From Prosthecobacter sp. (GTDB lineage Bacteria; Verrucomicrobiota; Verrucomicrobiia; Verrucomicrobiales; Verrucomicrobiaceae), in contig NZ_JACSRD010000176.1 of assembly GCF_014879935.1 (NCBI RefSeq), forward strand, positions 1 to 55,599: 55,599 nucleotides of DNA. The letters run 5' to 3'. Both the position numbers and the translations under genes were made by a program. This document shows, one piece after another, positions 23,304-30,750 of the stretch (its first letter is position 1; every line of letters starts with the position of its first letter). The notes beneath the pieces were generated by a model, which saw only the letters and a program-made list of their open reading frames with translations, had not been told where the DNA came from and searched no databases.

Positions 23304-24017
23304 TTATCCACCGAGTGCCTCAAAGAGGATTTGCATCTCGTCGGTCACGCTGACGTCATCCTCCAGAGTGCCGGCAATTTCCGTCTTCATGCACTGGCGG
23401 AGCTGCTTTTTCATGCGGTGCAAAGCCACACGGAAGGCTTCAATGCTCATCCCACAGGCCGTCGCCGCCGACCCCTGATCTCCGTAGGCCGAGTCTCCGG
23501 TGAGGAACGGCCGTGCCTGGTCAAAAAAGCGCACTTTGCCTCCCGACAGACATTCCGCACGCAGGGCCTCCAGGCTGCGCTCCAGCACCGTGAGCGCCCA
23601 TTGACGGTCAAAAGCGGCATCAGGTGAGATCACGCTGCCGTCGCAAAACTCGGCCACGCTTTCCTCATCCATGGAGATGGTCTGCAAGCCTGCGCCCCGC
23701 TTCAAACTAAGCTGCATCTCCCGCTGGCGTGAGACAAAGTGCTTCACGGAACCGAGCAGATAGGAGCGAAACCGCCCCCGCTCCCGGTCCGCCGAGTCCA
23801 TGCTGCCTCCTTGGAGCATCATGGCAAAAAACGCATGGCTCATGTCCCGCGCCGCGTCCGCATCCCGCAGCACATGACGGAGGTAAGCCACCACCGGCTC
23901 GTAGTAGGCATCGCAAAGGTCCGCGAGCGCCCGCCGCCCATCTTCCGAGTCCGCCTTGGCAAGGCAGACCCGCGTCCATCGGGTGGTGTGAAACGGCGAG
24001 GGCGGAGAGACGGGCAT
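23304..24017 (-). CDS. ECF-type RNA polymerase sigma factor linked to a Ser/Thr kinase
   Basis: A 237-residue sigma-70-family factor. Start is ATG 24017, giving MPVSPPSPFHTTRW and omitting 47 unlikely upstream residues. Region 2 is recognisable in CDAYYEPVVAYLRHVL, then AARDMSHAFFAMML and RFRSYLLGSVKHFVSRQRE. Region 4 has the helix-turn-helix AATACGMSIEAFRVALHRMKKQLRQ. The TRWTRV opening and long inter-domain linker are typical of PVC ECF factors encoded beside Pkn kinases. The kinase gene follows 43 bp downstream in the same direction. Known biology of such pairs suggests kinase control of the factor by phosphorylation; that is inference here. No anti-sigma gene is visible. Confidence 0.85.
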   Translation of the reverse strand: MPVSPPSPFHTTRWTRVCLAKADSEDGRRALADLCDAYYEPVVAYLRHVLRDADAARDMSHAFFAMMLQGGSMDSADRERGRFRSYLLGSVKHFVSRQREMQLSLKRGAGLQTISMDEESVAEFCDGSVISPDAAFDRQWALTVLERSLEALRAECLSGGKVRFFDQARPFLTGDSAYGDQGSAATACGMSIEAFRVALHRMKKQLRQCMKTEIAGTLEDDVSVTDEMQILFEALGG

Positions 24018-24049
24018 GGTGTGTCGGCTGATGCTGCCACAGATGCCTG

Positions 24050-24069
24050 ACGTTTTGCACGGGAAACGT
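24050..24069. promoter_or_regulatory. Inverted repeat upstream of the sigma-factor gene
   Basis: ACGTTT (24050-24055) and AAACGT (24064-24069) form a 6-bp inverted repeat with an 8-base spacer, 33 bp before the sigma-factor start in a 225-bp divergent region. It could be an operator or part of an autoregulated promoter. Otherwise the divergent region shows nothing I can assign. Confidence 0.25.
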
Positions 24070-24242
24070 GACAGCAAAGTTTGCCGCCGCAGAAAGTCAT
24101 CGGACGGATGGCACCAGCTTGGAGTCAAACTGAGAGCATCTGGTGGAAAAGACTGCATTGCTTGTCTTTTGCGATGCCGCGGCTGGAAGGGCGGGAAACC
24201 GGCGTTTTCTGCGCTGTCATCGTCAACCTAACGGACCCCAAC

Positions 24243-25439
24243 ATGAACACCCGCCGCCACTTCATGACTGGCCTCGCCGCCGTCTCCGCCATTCATGCGC
24301 GGACTGCGCTCGGCTCGCAGGCGAACAGCCGCGTCAAAGTCGGCCTCATCGGCTGCGGGCAGCGTGGGAACCTCATCGCGAACCTGTTTCGTCAAAACGG
24401 CTACTGCGAGGTCGCGGCGGCGGCGGATTACTTTCCTGATCGTGCCGAGGCCATCGCGAAGGAGCATCAATTTGGCCCGGAGCACACGCACAGCGGCCTG
24501 AAGTGCGCGGAGAACCTCATCGCGAAGGGCGGTGTGGATGCCGTGGCCATCATCAGCCCGCCGTGGTTTCATCCCGAGCAGGCAAAAGCCGCCGTGGAGG
24601 CCGGATTGCACGTCTATCTCGCCAAACCGATGGCTGTCGATGTGCCGGGCTGCCAGTCCGTCGAGGCGAGTGCTGCGAAAGCGAAAGAAAAGGGCCTCAC
24701 CTTCCTCATCGACTTCCAGACGCGCACCGATCCGCATTTCATCGAGTGCATGCGCCGCGTGCATTCCGGTGTGATGGGCAGACTGGGGCACGGCGAGTCC
24801 TCGTATCACGCCGGACGCCTCGGCGCGAAGGGCGATGACAAGACCGCCGAGGGCCGCCTGCTGAACTGGGTCTTCCACAAAAACCTCTCAGGGGACATCA
24901 TCGTGGAGCAAAACATCCACACGCTCGATGTCTTGAACTGGGCCATGAACAACGCCGCGCCCACCCGCGTCTCCGGCATGGCAGCTCGGCTCATCCGCAC
25001 GGATGTCGGCGACAACAGCGACACCTACTCGCTCGTCTATGAATACCCCGGCGATATCGGCATCACCTTCAGCAGCCGCCAGTTTGAAAGCCGCAGCGGC
25101 GCACCCGGCGGCATCGTGAACCGCATGCACTATGAAAACGGTGCCCTGCTCACCGAATACGGCGGTCTCACCATGATCCGCGGGCCGAAGGAGGTGTATT
25201 ACGCCGGTGGCAAAAGCCCCGGCATCTACAAGGATGGCATCATCGCAAACATCGCCACCTTCCAAAAGGCCATCGCGGCCAAGGACACCTCGAACAGCAC
25301 CATCACGCCGAGCATTCGCAGCAATCTCATCGCCATCATGGGCCGCCTCACCGCCGAGCGGAAGACACCCGTCACCTGGGATGAACTCATGGCAAGCCCC
25401 GCGATGCCTGCGCCGGACCTGGGAGGTTTGCAGACGTAG
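24243..25439 (+). CDS. Tat-exported Gfo/Idh/MocA family oxidoreductase
   Basis: A 398-residue oxidoreductase with a twin-arginine signal directly at the start (MNTRRHFMTGLAAVSA), which fixes ATG 24243. The nucleotide-binding motif is VGLIGCGQRGN. At the usual EKP position the sequence is LAKPMAVD: the lysine is kept but the preceding glutamate is alanine. The C-terminal domain carries NWVFHKNLSGDIIVEQNIHTLDV, with histidines in the area where the family binds substrate. The gene stands alone, divergent from the sigma factor. It is likely to oxidise or isomerise a sugar in the periplasm with a tightly bound cofactor, as proposed for other exported members; the substrate is unknown. Confidence 0.88.
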   Translation: MNTRRHFMTGLAAVSAIHARTALGSQANSRVKVGLIGCGQRGNLIANLFRQNGYCEVAAAADYFPDRAEAIAKEHQFGPEHTHSGLKCAENLIAKGGVDAVAIISPPWFHPEQAKAAVEAGLHVYLAKPMAVDVPGCQSVEASAAKAKEKGLTFLIDFQTRTDPHFIECMRRVHSGVMGRLGHGESSYHAGRLGAKGDDKTAEGRLLNWVFHKNLSGDIIVEQNIHTLDVLNWAMNNAAPTRVSGMAARLIRTDVGDNSDTYSLVYEYPGDIGITFSSRQFESRSGAPGGIVNRMHYENGALLTEYGGLTMIRGPKEVYYAGGKSPGIYKDGIIANIATFQKAIAAKDTSNSTITPSIRSNLIAIMGRLTAERKTPVTWDELMASPAMPAPDLGGLQT

Positions 25440-25477
25440 TCCACGGCAGGCGGTTTGCATCCACTCCGGTGGGAATG

Positions 25478-25506
25478 TTGAACCTCCTCCTCGACTGCTC
25501 TAGTCT
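25478..25506 (+). promoter_or_regulatory. Promoter of the NTase-like/66-residue pair, probably leaderless
   Basis: TTGAAC (25478-25483) and TAGTCT (25501-25506) are separated by exactly 17 bases, and the ATG at 25512 follows 5 bases later. The same -10 hexamer TAGTCT precedes the UPF0175 gene at 51767. Confidence 0.5.
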
Positions 25507-25511
25507 GCCGC

Positions 25512-26444
25512 ATGGGCCAGTTTGAAATCATCGAGTTTTATCTCAGCCTCGTGCGCCGGGCGCAGGAGCGCGGCATCTGCTGCGCCATCACCAGCGGCAT
25601 GGCCTGTGTCGCCTATGAGGTGGCGGATGCGACGAAGGACTGCGACCTGCTTTGCGATCCCGACATGGACCCGGCTTTTCTGGAGCTGCTCGCGGACAGC
25701 CCGCTCGGCGATTCTCCATGCCAGTACCGCGGCAATATCAGCCCACCGCTGGATGCCCGCTGGCATCGTGGCGGCTGGACGAGCCACTTCGAATGGCCAG
25801 GCACGGAGGCGTATCTGGATGTCTTCGGCATCGCACCACGCGCCCGCAGCCCGTGGCAGCAGGAGATGCAGCCGCCCTACGCCCACCCGCATGTCGTGGC
25901 GGACATGAAGCGCACCACCCGGGACAAGGACTGGCCGTTCATTTCCGCGCTCGGAGTCAAACTCGTCGAAAGCGGCGATCCTCGCGGCTGGCTGCACATT
26001 TATGATGAGGAGAGAATGAAGGATTTGAGGGCCAGACATCCCGACATCCCGGAATCGTTTCTCAAAGCACGTCCTTTGCTGCGGCTGTTGTTGGAGGATG
26101 CCTCTGCGCTGGCTCCTGCGCTCAGAATCGAGCGTCTATTCTGGGAGCAGTTGTCAAAACGACGTGTGAAGGAGTATGAGCATGCTTTGCGTCCCTATTT
26201 GGTCGCCGTCAGAAGAGCCTTGGTCGGGAAACAACTGTCCCTGATGGAAGACCACGCCTTGAGGGTGGCGTGCGCCGAGGAGCATCTCCCGCAGCGTCCG
26301 CTCAGCGCCTCTGCCCTCGATCACATGATCGCAGAGGCCCGCGAGGAGGCCGTGCGGTGGATGAATCCCGGATTGGAACGCTGGCTGCCGGATGTGATTC
26401 CGAATTTCTCTTTGCTCATTCCGGGACTACATTCCGTGCCATGA
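25512..26444 (+). CDS. Predicted nucleotidyltransferase-fold protein of unknown function
   Basis: A 310-residue cytoplasmic protein. Near residues 27-50 the sequence CAITSGMACVAYEVADATKD followed by CDLLCDPD resembles the nucleotidyltransferase signature: a small-residue turn, a helix, then an acidic DxD strand. A later segment, GTEAYLDVFGIAPRA, could supply the third acidic residue. The remaining two thirds, with MKDLRARHPDIPESFLKARPLLRLLL and a helical C-terminus, match no family I can name. The gene overlaps a 66-residue gene by 4 bases (ATGA). Together with its own promoter this looks like a compact two-gene module, possibly toxin-antitoxin. The function is a guess. Confidence 0.55.
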   Translation: MGQFEIIEFYLSLVRRAQERGICCAITSGMACVAYEVADATKDCDLLCDPDMDPAFLELLADSPLGDSPCQYRGNISPPLDARWHRGGWTSHFEWPGTEAYLDVFGIAPRARSPWQQEMQPPYAHPHVVADMKRTTRDKDWPFISALGVKLVESGDPRGWLHIYDEERMKDLRARHPDIPESFLKARPLLRLLLEDASALAPALRIERLFWEQLSKRRVKEYEHALRPYLVAVRRALVGKQLSLMEDHALRVACAEEHLPQRPLSASALDHMIAEAREEAVRWMNPGLERWLPDVIPNFSLLIPGLHSVP

Positions 26445-26641
26445 ACTCAGTCCGTGAATCAGCTTCCAAACTAGATCCCTCCGTCTTCGAGGAGCACCTC
26501 CGCCGCCAGTTCGGCGACGAGATCGCCCGTGTGAGCAAGCTGCCGCTCATGGAGCGCTACCGCTACGTCGCCTGGATGATCGACAACGGGCGCAAGCATG
26601 GCGTGAAAAACAGCCGCGTGCCCCGCGGCGTCACGGAGTGA
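26441..26641 (+). CDS. Small conserved-looking protein coupled to the NTase-like gene
   Basis: A 66-residue protein whose ATG overlaps the upstream stop codon. It reads as a single helical domain: SVFEEHLRRQFGDEIARVSK, then LPLMERYRYVAWMIDNGRKHG, ending in a basic tail with RVPRGVTE. No signal peptide or membrane segment. Codon use matches its neighbours, and the frame is a clean continuation of the operon, so I take it as real although short. It may be the partner (antitoxin or regulator) of the 310-residue protein. Confidence 0.6.
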   Translation: MNSVRESASKLDPSVFEEHLRRQFGDEIARVSKLPLMERYRYVAWMIDNGRKHGVKNSRVPRGVTE

Positions 26642-26743
26642 GGCCTCTTCACGCCGGCAGCATACAGAACAGCAACAGGAGGCCACCTTTCTGCCAGCCG
26701 CTCCGATGAAGCGGCTCCGCCACGCGCGTTTGAAGTCATCATC

Positions 26744-27586
26744 ATGAAACGCCGCCGCTTTCTCCAAACCACCGCCGCACTCGCCGCCTGCGCCGCACAG
26801 GGGGCGGACAAGCCACGCATCCGCTTTGGGGCGTGCGATTGGACACTGAAACTCGCCACGAATCCCGACTCGCTCGATCTCGCCAAACGCATCGGCCTTG
26901 ATGGCGTGCAGGTGGACTACGGCAGCGAACCCACCAGCAACGGCCTGCTGCCGCTCTTTGATGAGGCTTTGCAGGATCGCCTGCTGCAACGCGCCGCGGA
27001 CACCGGCGTCGCCATTCCATCGCTCGCCATGGGCGTGCTGAACAAACACGGTCTGAAAAACTCGCCCGAGGCGCTGCGCTGGACGCTCGAAGGCGTGAAG
27101 GTGGTCAGGCGCATGAAGACGCCCGTCGTGCTGCTCGCCTTCTTCGGCAATGGCGACCTCCGCAACGACGACGCGGGCACTCAGGCCGTCGTTGCCGCGC
27201 TGAAAAAGCTCGCGCCGCTCGCTGCGGATGCCGGGATCACCTACGGCATCGAGTCGTGGTTGAAGGTGGATGCCTTGGAGCGCATCCTCGACGCGGTGAA
27301 GTCGCCCTTCATCCAGGTCTATTACGACGTCGGCAACATGCAGAAGGAAGGCGAGGACTATGCCGCCGCCATCCGCCGACTCGGTCGCGAGCGCATCTGC
27401 GAGACGCACGCCAAGGACTACGCCGACCTCTATGGCAAAGGCAGCACCGACTTCATCCAGGTGCGCGATGCTTTGCGGGACATCGATTACACCGGCTGGA
27501 TGCATCTCGAAGGTGTCAAAGTCCCCAACGGCATCGAACAAGACATCGGCTACGATTTGAAATACCTGCGCGGTGTCTTCGGCTGA
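26744..27586 (+). CDS. Exported sugar phosphate isomerase/epimerase-like TIM-barrel protein
   Basis: A 280-residue xylose isomerase-like TIM-barrel protein. A twin-arginine signal stands at the start (MKRRRFLQTTAALAACAAQG), so a Tat route is likely. Barrel landmarks include LAKRIGLDGVQVDYG, ITYGIESWL with the glutamate that usually binds metal, VYYDVGNMQ with Asp and Asn, ETHAKDY with His, and TGWMHLEG with the last glutamate. The metal-binding set of this family (Glu, Asp, His, Glu) therefore appears complete. Such exported isomerases often accompany Gfo/Idh oxidoreductases in PVC bacteria. It stands alone between the NTase-like pair and pdxH. Confidence 0.85.
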   Translation: MKRRRFLQTTAALAACAAQGADKPRIRFGACDWTLKLATNPDSLDLAKRIGLDGVQVDYGSEPTSNGLLPLFDEALQDRLLQRAADTGVAIPSLAMGVLNKHGLKNSPEALRWTLEGVKVVRRMKTPVVLLAFFGNGDLRNDDAGTQAVVAALKKLAPLAADAGITYGIESWLKVDALERILDAVKSPFIQVYYDVGNMQKEGEDYAAAIRRLGRERICETHAKDYADLYGKGSTDFIQVRDALRDIDYTGWMHLEGVKVPNGIEQDIGYDLKYLRGVFG

Positions 27587-27684
27587 TGGATGGCCGGACT
27601 CTCCCATTGGATCGAATTTTAGACAGCTGACCTCTGCACATGATTTGCGCGGCGTGGCTGCCGCGCTTCATTCAGCGTCCATAC

Positions 27685-28347
27685 ATGAGCAGCCCAGACA
27701 CTCCATCCTCCGATCTTCCTGACATGCGCCGGCATTACACCCGCGCGATCCTCACACGGGAGTCGCTGCTTGCGGATCCCATCGTGCAGTTCGAGGCCTG
27801 GCTGAAGGACGCGGTGGATGAAAAGGTGATTGAACCGAATGCAATGACCCTGGCGACCGCATCACCCGATGGCCGTCCGCTGGTGCGCACGGTGCTGCTG
27901 AAGGCGCTCGACCAGCGGGGTTTCGTGTTCTTCACCAATCTCGAAAGCCGCAAAGCCGCGCATATCACGGCGAATCCGCACGTCTCGATGGTGTTTCCAT
28001 GGCTAGCGCTGGAGCGGCAGGTCATCATCACCGGCACGGCGTCGCGCATTTCGACCGCGGAAACGCTGAAGTACTTCCTCAGCCGCCCGCGTGACAGCCA
28101 GATCGCCGCCTGGGCCTCGGCGCAGAGTCGCGCCATCTCGTCACGCAAGGTGCTGGAAATGGAGTGGGCGAAGATCAAGGCGAAGTTCAGCGCTGGCGAG
28201 GTGCCGCTGCCGTCCTTCTGGGGCGGTTTCCGCGTGGAACCGGCGACAATCGAGTTCTGGCAGGGCGGACCGCACCGGTTGCACGACCGGTTTCAATACA
28301 CACGCGATGGGGACGGCGGGTGGAGTGTCGAGCGTCTCGCGCCATGA
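27685..28347 (+). CDS. pdxH: Pyridoxamine 5'-phosphate oxidase
   Basis: A 220-residue FMN-dependent oxidase that converts pyridoxine or pyridoxamine 5'-phosphate to pyridoxal 5'-phosphate, the last step of vitamin B6 synthesis and salvage, in the cytoplasm. Family signatures are MTLATASPDGRPLVRTVLLK (FMN phosphate site), GFVFFTNLESRKAAHI, SRPRDSQIAAWASAQS, FWGGFRVEP and the substrate-binding FWQGGPHRLHDRFQY with the RxH pair. Length is normal. ATG 27685 is chosen because it yields the expected short N-terminus before MRRHY. It is the only clear housekeeping gene in the window and stands apart functionally from its neighbours. Confidence 0.95.
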   Translation: MSSPDTPSSDLPDMRRHYTRAILTRESLLADPIVQFEAWLKDAVDEKVIEPNAMTLATASPDGRPLVRTVLLKALDQRGFVFFTNLESRKAAHITANPHVSMVFPWLALERQVIITGTASRISTAETLKYFLSRPRDSQIAAWASAQSRAISSRKVLEMEWAKIKAKFSAGEVPLPSFWGGFRVEPATIEFWQGGPHRLHDRFQYTRDGDGGWSVERLAP

Positions 28348-28407
28348 ATTGACTGCTTGGAATGACGACACTGGCAGCGTTGGGCTGAATGGTTTCTGGA
28401 TCTGGGA

Positions 28408-28420
28408 CCGTAGGTTTCAC
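28408..28420 (+). promoter_or_regulatory. CGTAGGTTTCAC box upstream of the cytochrome-WD40 gene
   Basis: CCGTAGGTTTCAC is identical over 13 bases to the box at 32085-32097. If TAGGTT is the -10, transcription would begin near 28424, leaving a leader of about 13 bases before the GTG at 28437. Confidence 0.4.
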
Positions 28421-28436
28421 TGATCCCGTTTCTCCA

Positions 28437-30707
28437 GTGAAAAAGCTCCTCCAGACCGCCCTTCTCATCAGCCCGGCCTTCGTTCTGGCCGACGATCTCG
28501 AGTTCTATCGCGATGTTTACCCCTTCCTGAAAGGGAACTGCATTTCGTGCCACAACAAGACGACCACGAAGGCCGATCTGAACATGGAGACGCCGGAACT
28601 GATGATCAAAGGCGGTGAGTCGGGGCCGTCGATCATCCCGGGCAAAAGCGCCGAGAGCCTGATCGTGGCCGCGTCGTTGCATGCGAAGGACATGGAGATG
28701 CCGCCGCCGAACAACAAATCGGGCGCGGTGAATCTCACGCCCGAGCAGATTGAAACGCTGAAGCTCTGGATCGACCAGGGAGCGAAAAGCACGAAGCCGC
28801 AGGAACGCACCATTGTGCTGCAGGCCTTTTCGGCGAGCGTCGATCCCATCTACTGCCTCGCCATTTCGAAGGATGGTCGTTACGCGGCCTGTGGGCGCTC
28901 AAATCGCATCTTTGTCTATGATCTCGCCACGCGTCAGCTGGTCGCGCAGGTCGGCGATCCAGCGGAGAAAAACGGAGCGGCACACCGTGCATTGGTGCAG
29001 TCGCTTTCCTTCAGCCCTGATGGCACGCGGCTCGCGAGCGGCAGCTATCGCGAAGTGAAGCTGTGGAAGCTCGACATGGCAAAACCGGCGGCGAATGCCC
29101 CGAAATCGTCGTCGTCACCAGCCAGCCCTGATTTGGTCAAGAAGATCGCAACAGCGGGCAAGGTGGTCATCTTGAGCAGTGCGATGTCGGCAGATGGCAA
29201 ACAGGTCGCCATTGGCTGTGACGATGGCTCCGTGCGCATCTGGGATGTGGCGACGGTGAAGCCCGTGATCGAACTGCGCGGGAGTCTGGCCGCAGCAAAG
29301 AAGATGGCGGAATTTGACTGGACCATCGCAGCACAAACGCTGGAGCAGTCGTTTCAGAAGAGTGAGATCGCCCGGATCGAGTCCCAGGACAAGGCGCTCG
29401 ACATCCTGCTTGGCAAGGCAAAGGAAGCCATCACCACGATGAGCAAAGTGCTGCCCGAGAAGCAGAAAGCCGTGCCGCCAACCACCGAGGCGAAGAACAC
29501 CGCGCAAAAGGCAGTCGATGAATTGACCGCAAAACTTGCCGGCAAGAAGGACGTGGCCGTCGAGAAGGAACTCAAGACCGCGCAGGACAAGCTGATCACG
29601 GTCAAGATGACGGAGGTTTCCGCCCTGGCCGCCGTTTCCGCTGCCGAGAGCAACGTGAAGGATGCCGAAGACGATGTGAAACGCATCACGGCTTCAAAGG
29701 CGGCCAATGCAAAGGCTGTGGCGGCCGCCAATGCGGCCATCGCTGCTGCCAAGGCTGCCCAGGACAAGGCTGCGGCGGAACTCGTGGCATTGAAGCAGTC
29801 GCTGACCAAAAGCTCCGTCAAACCTGTCGCCGTGAGCTTCTCAGGCGCCTCCCAGCGGGTGGCCTCGATGTTTGAAGACGGCACGCTTCGCGTTTGGGCG
29901 GCGGCGACTGGCACACCGATCGAGGAGAGCGGAGCAAGCACGGCCACGACGACGATCACCTCCTCGCCCGATGGAACTTTCACCGCCAGCAAGTCAGTCA
30001 CGCAAACGGCCGGCACGGCACCGCGGTGGACCCTGGAGCGCAAAATCGATCAAAAGGGTCTGTTTGCCGACCGTGTGAACGCCGTGCGTTTCAGCCCGGA
30101 CGGGAAGACGCTCGCGACCGGCGGCGGCGAACTGTCACGCAGCGGGGACATCATTTTCTTCGACGTTGCGACCGGAAAAACCACGCAGACGTGGAAAGAG
30201 AAGCACAGCGACGTGGTGCTTTGCCTCGATTTCTCGCCCGACGGCAAGAAGCTGGCGTCCGGAGCCGCAGACAAGATCGTGCGCGTCTCGGAGACGGCCA
30301 CGGGGAAGCAGTTGAACCTGCTCGAGGGCCACACGCATCACGTCACCAGCGTGGCTTTCCGCAATGACGGACGCGTGCTGGCCACCGCAGGCGCTGAAGG
30401 CACCGTGGTGACCTGGGACATGATCATTGGCGAGCGCAAGAAGAAGATCGAAGGCTGGACGAAGGAAGTGACCTCGCTGCAATTCATCGGCGCGACGAAC
30501 CAGATCATCACCTCCGCTGGCGACAACCGCGTCCGCATCGTCAACGACGAGGGCACCGAGATCCGCAACATCACCGACCTCCCTGACTACATGCAGGCCG
30601 CCGTCAGCACACCAAATGGCGGCATGCTGATCGCCGGTGGCGAAGACAGCCTGCTGCGCGTGTGGGATGCCACAGGCAAGGCAGTGGCCTCGTTTGGCGC
30701 GAAGTAG
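28437..30707 (+). CDS. Secreted cytochrome-WD40 protein with internal coiled coil
   Basis: A 756-residue exported protein. I start it at GTG 28437, which gives a clean Sec signal (VKKLLQTALLISPAFVLA); the upstream ATG at 28389 would add 16 odd residues and lie before the promoter-like box. A PSCyt1 haem domain comes first, with CISCH at 35-39 and DMEMPPPNNK. WD40 repeats follow (CLAISKDGRYAACGRSNRIF, SADGKQVAIGCDDGSVRIWD). A helical Ala/Lys-rich segment of roughly 160 residues interrupts the propeller (QDKALDILLGKAKEAITTMS to AAAKAAQDKAAAELVALKQS). More WD40 blades follow (FSPDGKKLASGAADKIVRV). It leads a set with an S41 peptidase and a DUF1501 gene. Likely a periplasmic electron-transfer scaffold. 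Confidence 0.85.
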   Translation: MKKLLQTALLISPAFVLADDLEFYRDVYPFLKGNCISCHNKTTTKADLNMETPELMIKGGESGPSIIPGKSAESLIVAASLHAKDMEMPPPNNKSGAVNLTPEQIETLKLWIDQGAKSTKPQERTIVLQAFSASVDPIYCLAISKDGRYAACGRSNRIFVYDLATRQLVAQVGDPAEKNGAAHRALVQSLSFSPDGTRLASGSYREVKLWKLDMAKPAANAPKSSSSPASPDLVKKIATAGKVVILSSAMSADGKQVAIGCDDGSVRIWDVATVKPVIELRGSLAAAKKMAEFDWTIAAQTLEQSFQKSEIARIESQDKALDILLGKAKEAITTMSKVLPEKQKAVPPTTEAKNTAQKAVDELTAKLAGKKDVAVEKELKTAQDKLITVKMTEVSALAAVSAAESNVKDAEDDVKRITASKAANAKAVAAANAAIAAAKAAQDKAAAELVALKQSLTKSSVKPVAVSFSGASQRVASMFEDGTLRVWAAATGTPIEESGASTATTTITSSPDGTFTASKSVTQTAGTAPRWTLERKIDQKGLFADRVNAVRFSPDGKTLATGGGELSRSGDIIFFDVATGKTTQTWKEKHSDVVLCLDFSPDGKKLASGAADKIVRVSETATGKQLNLLEGHTHHVTSVAFRNDGRVLATAGAEGTVVTWDMIIGERKKKIEGWTKEVTSLQFIGATNQIITSAGDNRVRIVNDEGTEIRNITDLPDYMQAAVSTPNGGMLIAGGEDSLLRVWDATGKAVASFGAK

Positions 30708-30714
30708 GCCGCGC

Positions 30715-30744
30715 TCGACAATCCGGCGGCGTTCATGCTAAAAC
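30715..30744 (+). promoter_or_regulatory. Candidate promoter of the S41 peptidase gene
   Basis: TCGACA (30715-30720) and TAAAAC (30739-30744) are spaced by 18 bases; TAAAAC is preceded by TGC as in an extended -10. The ATG at 30751 follows 6 bases later. Confidence 0.35.
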
Positions 30745-30750
30745 GGCGGC

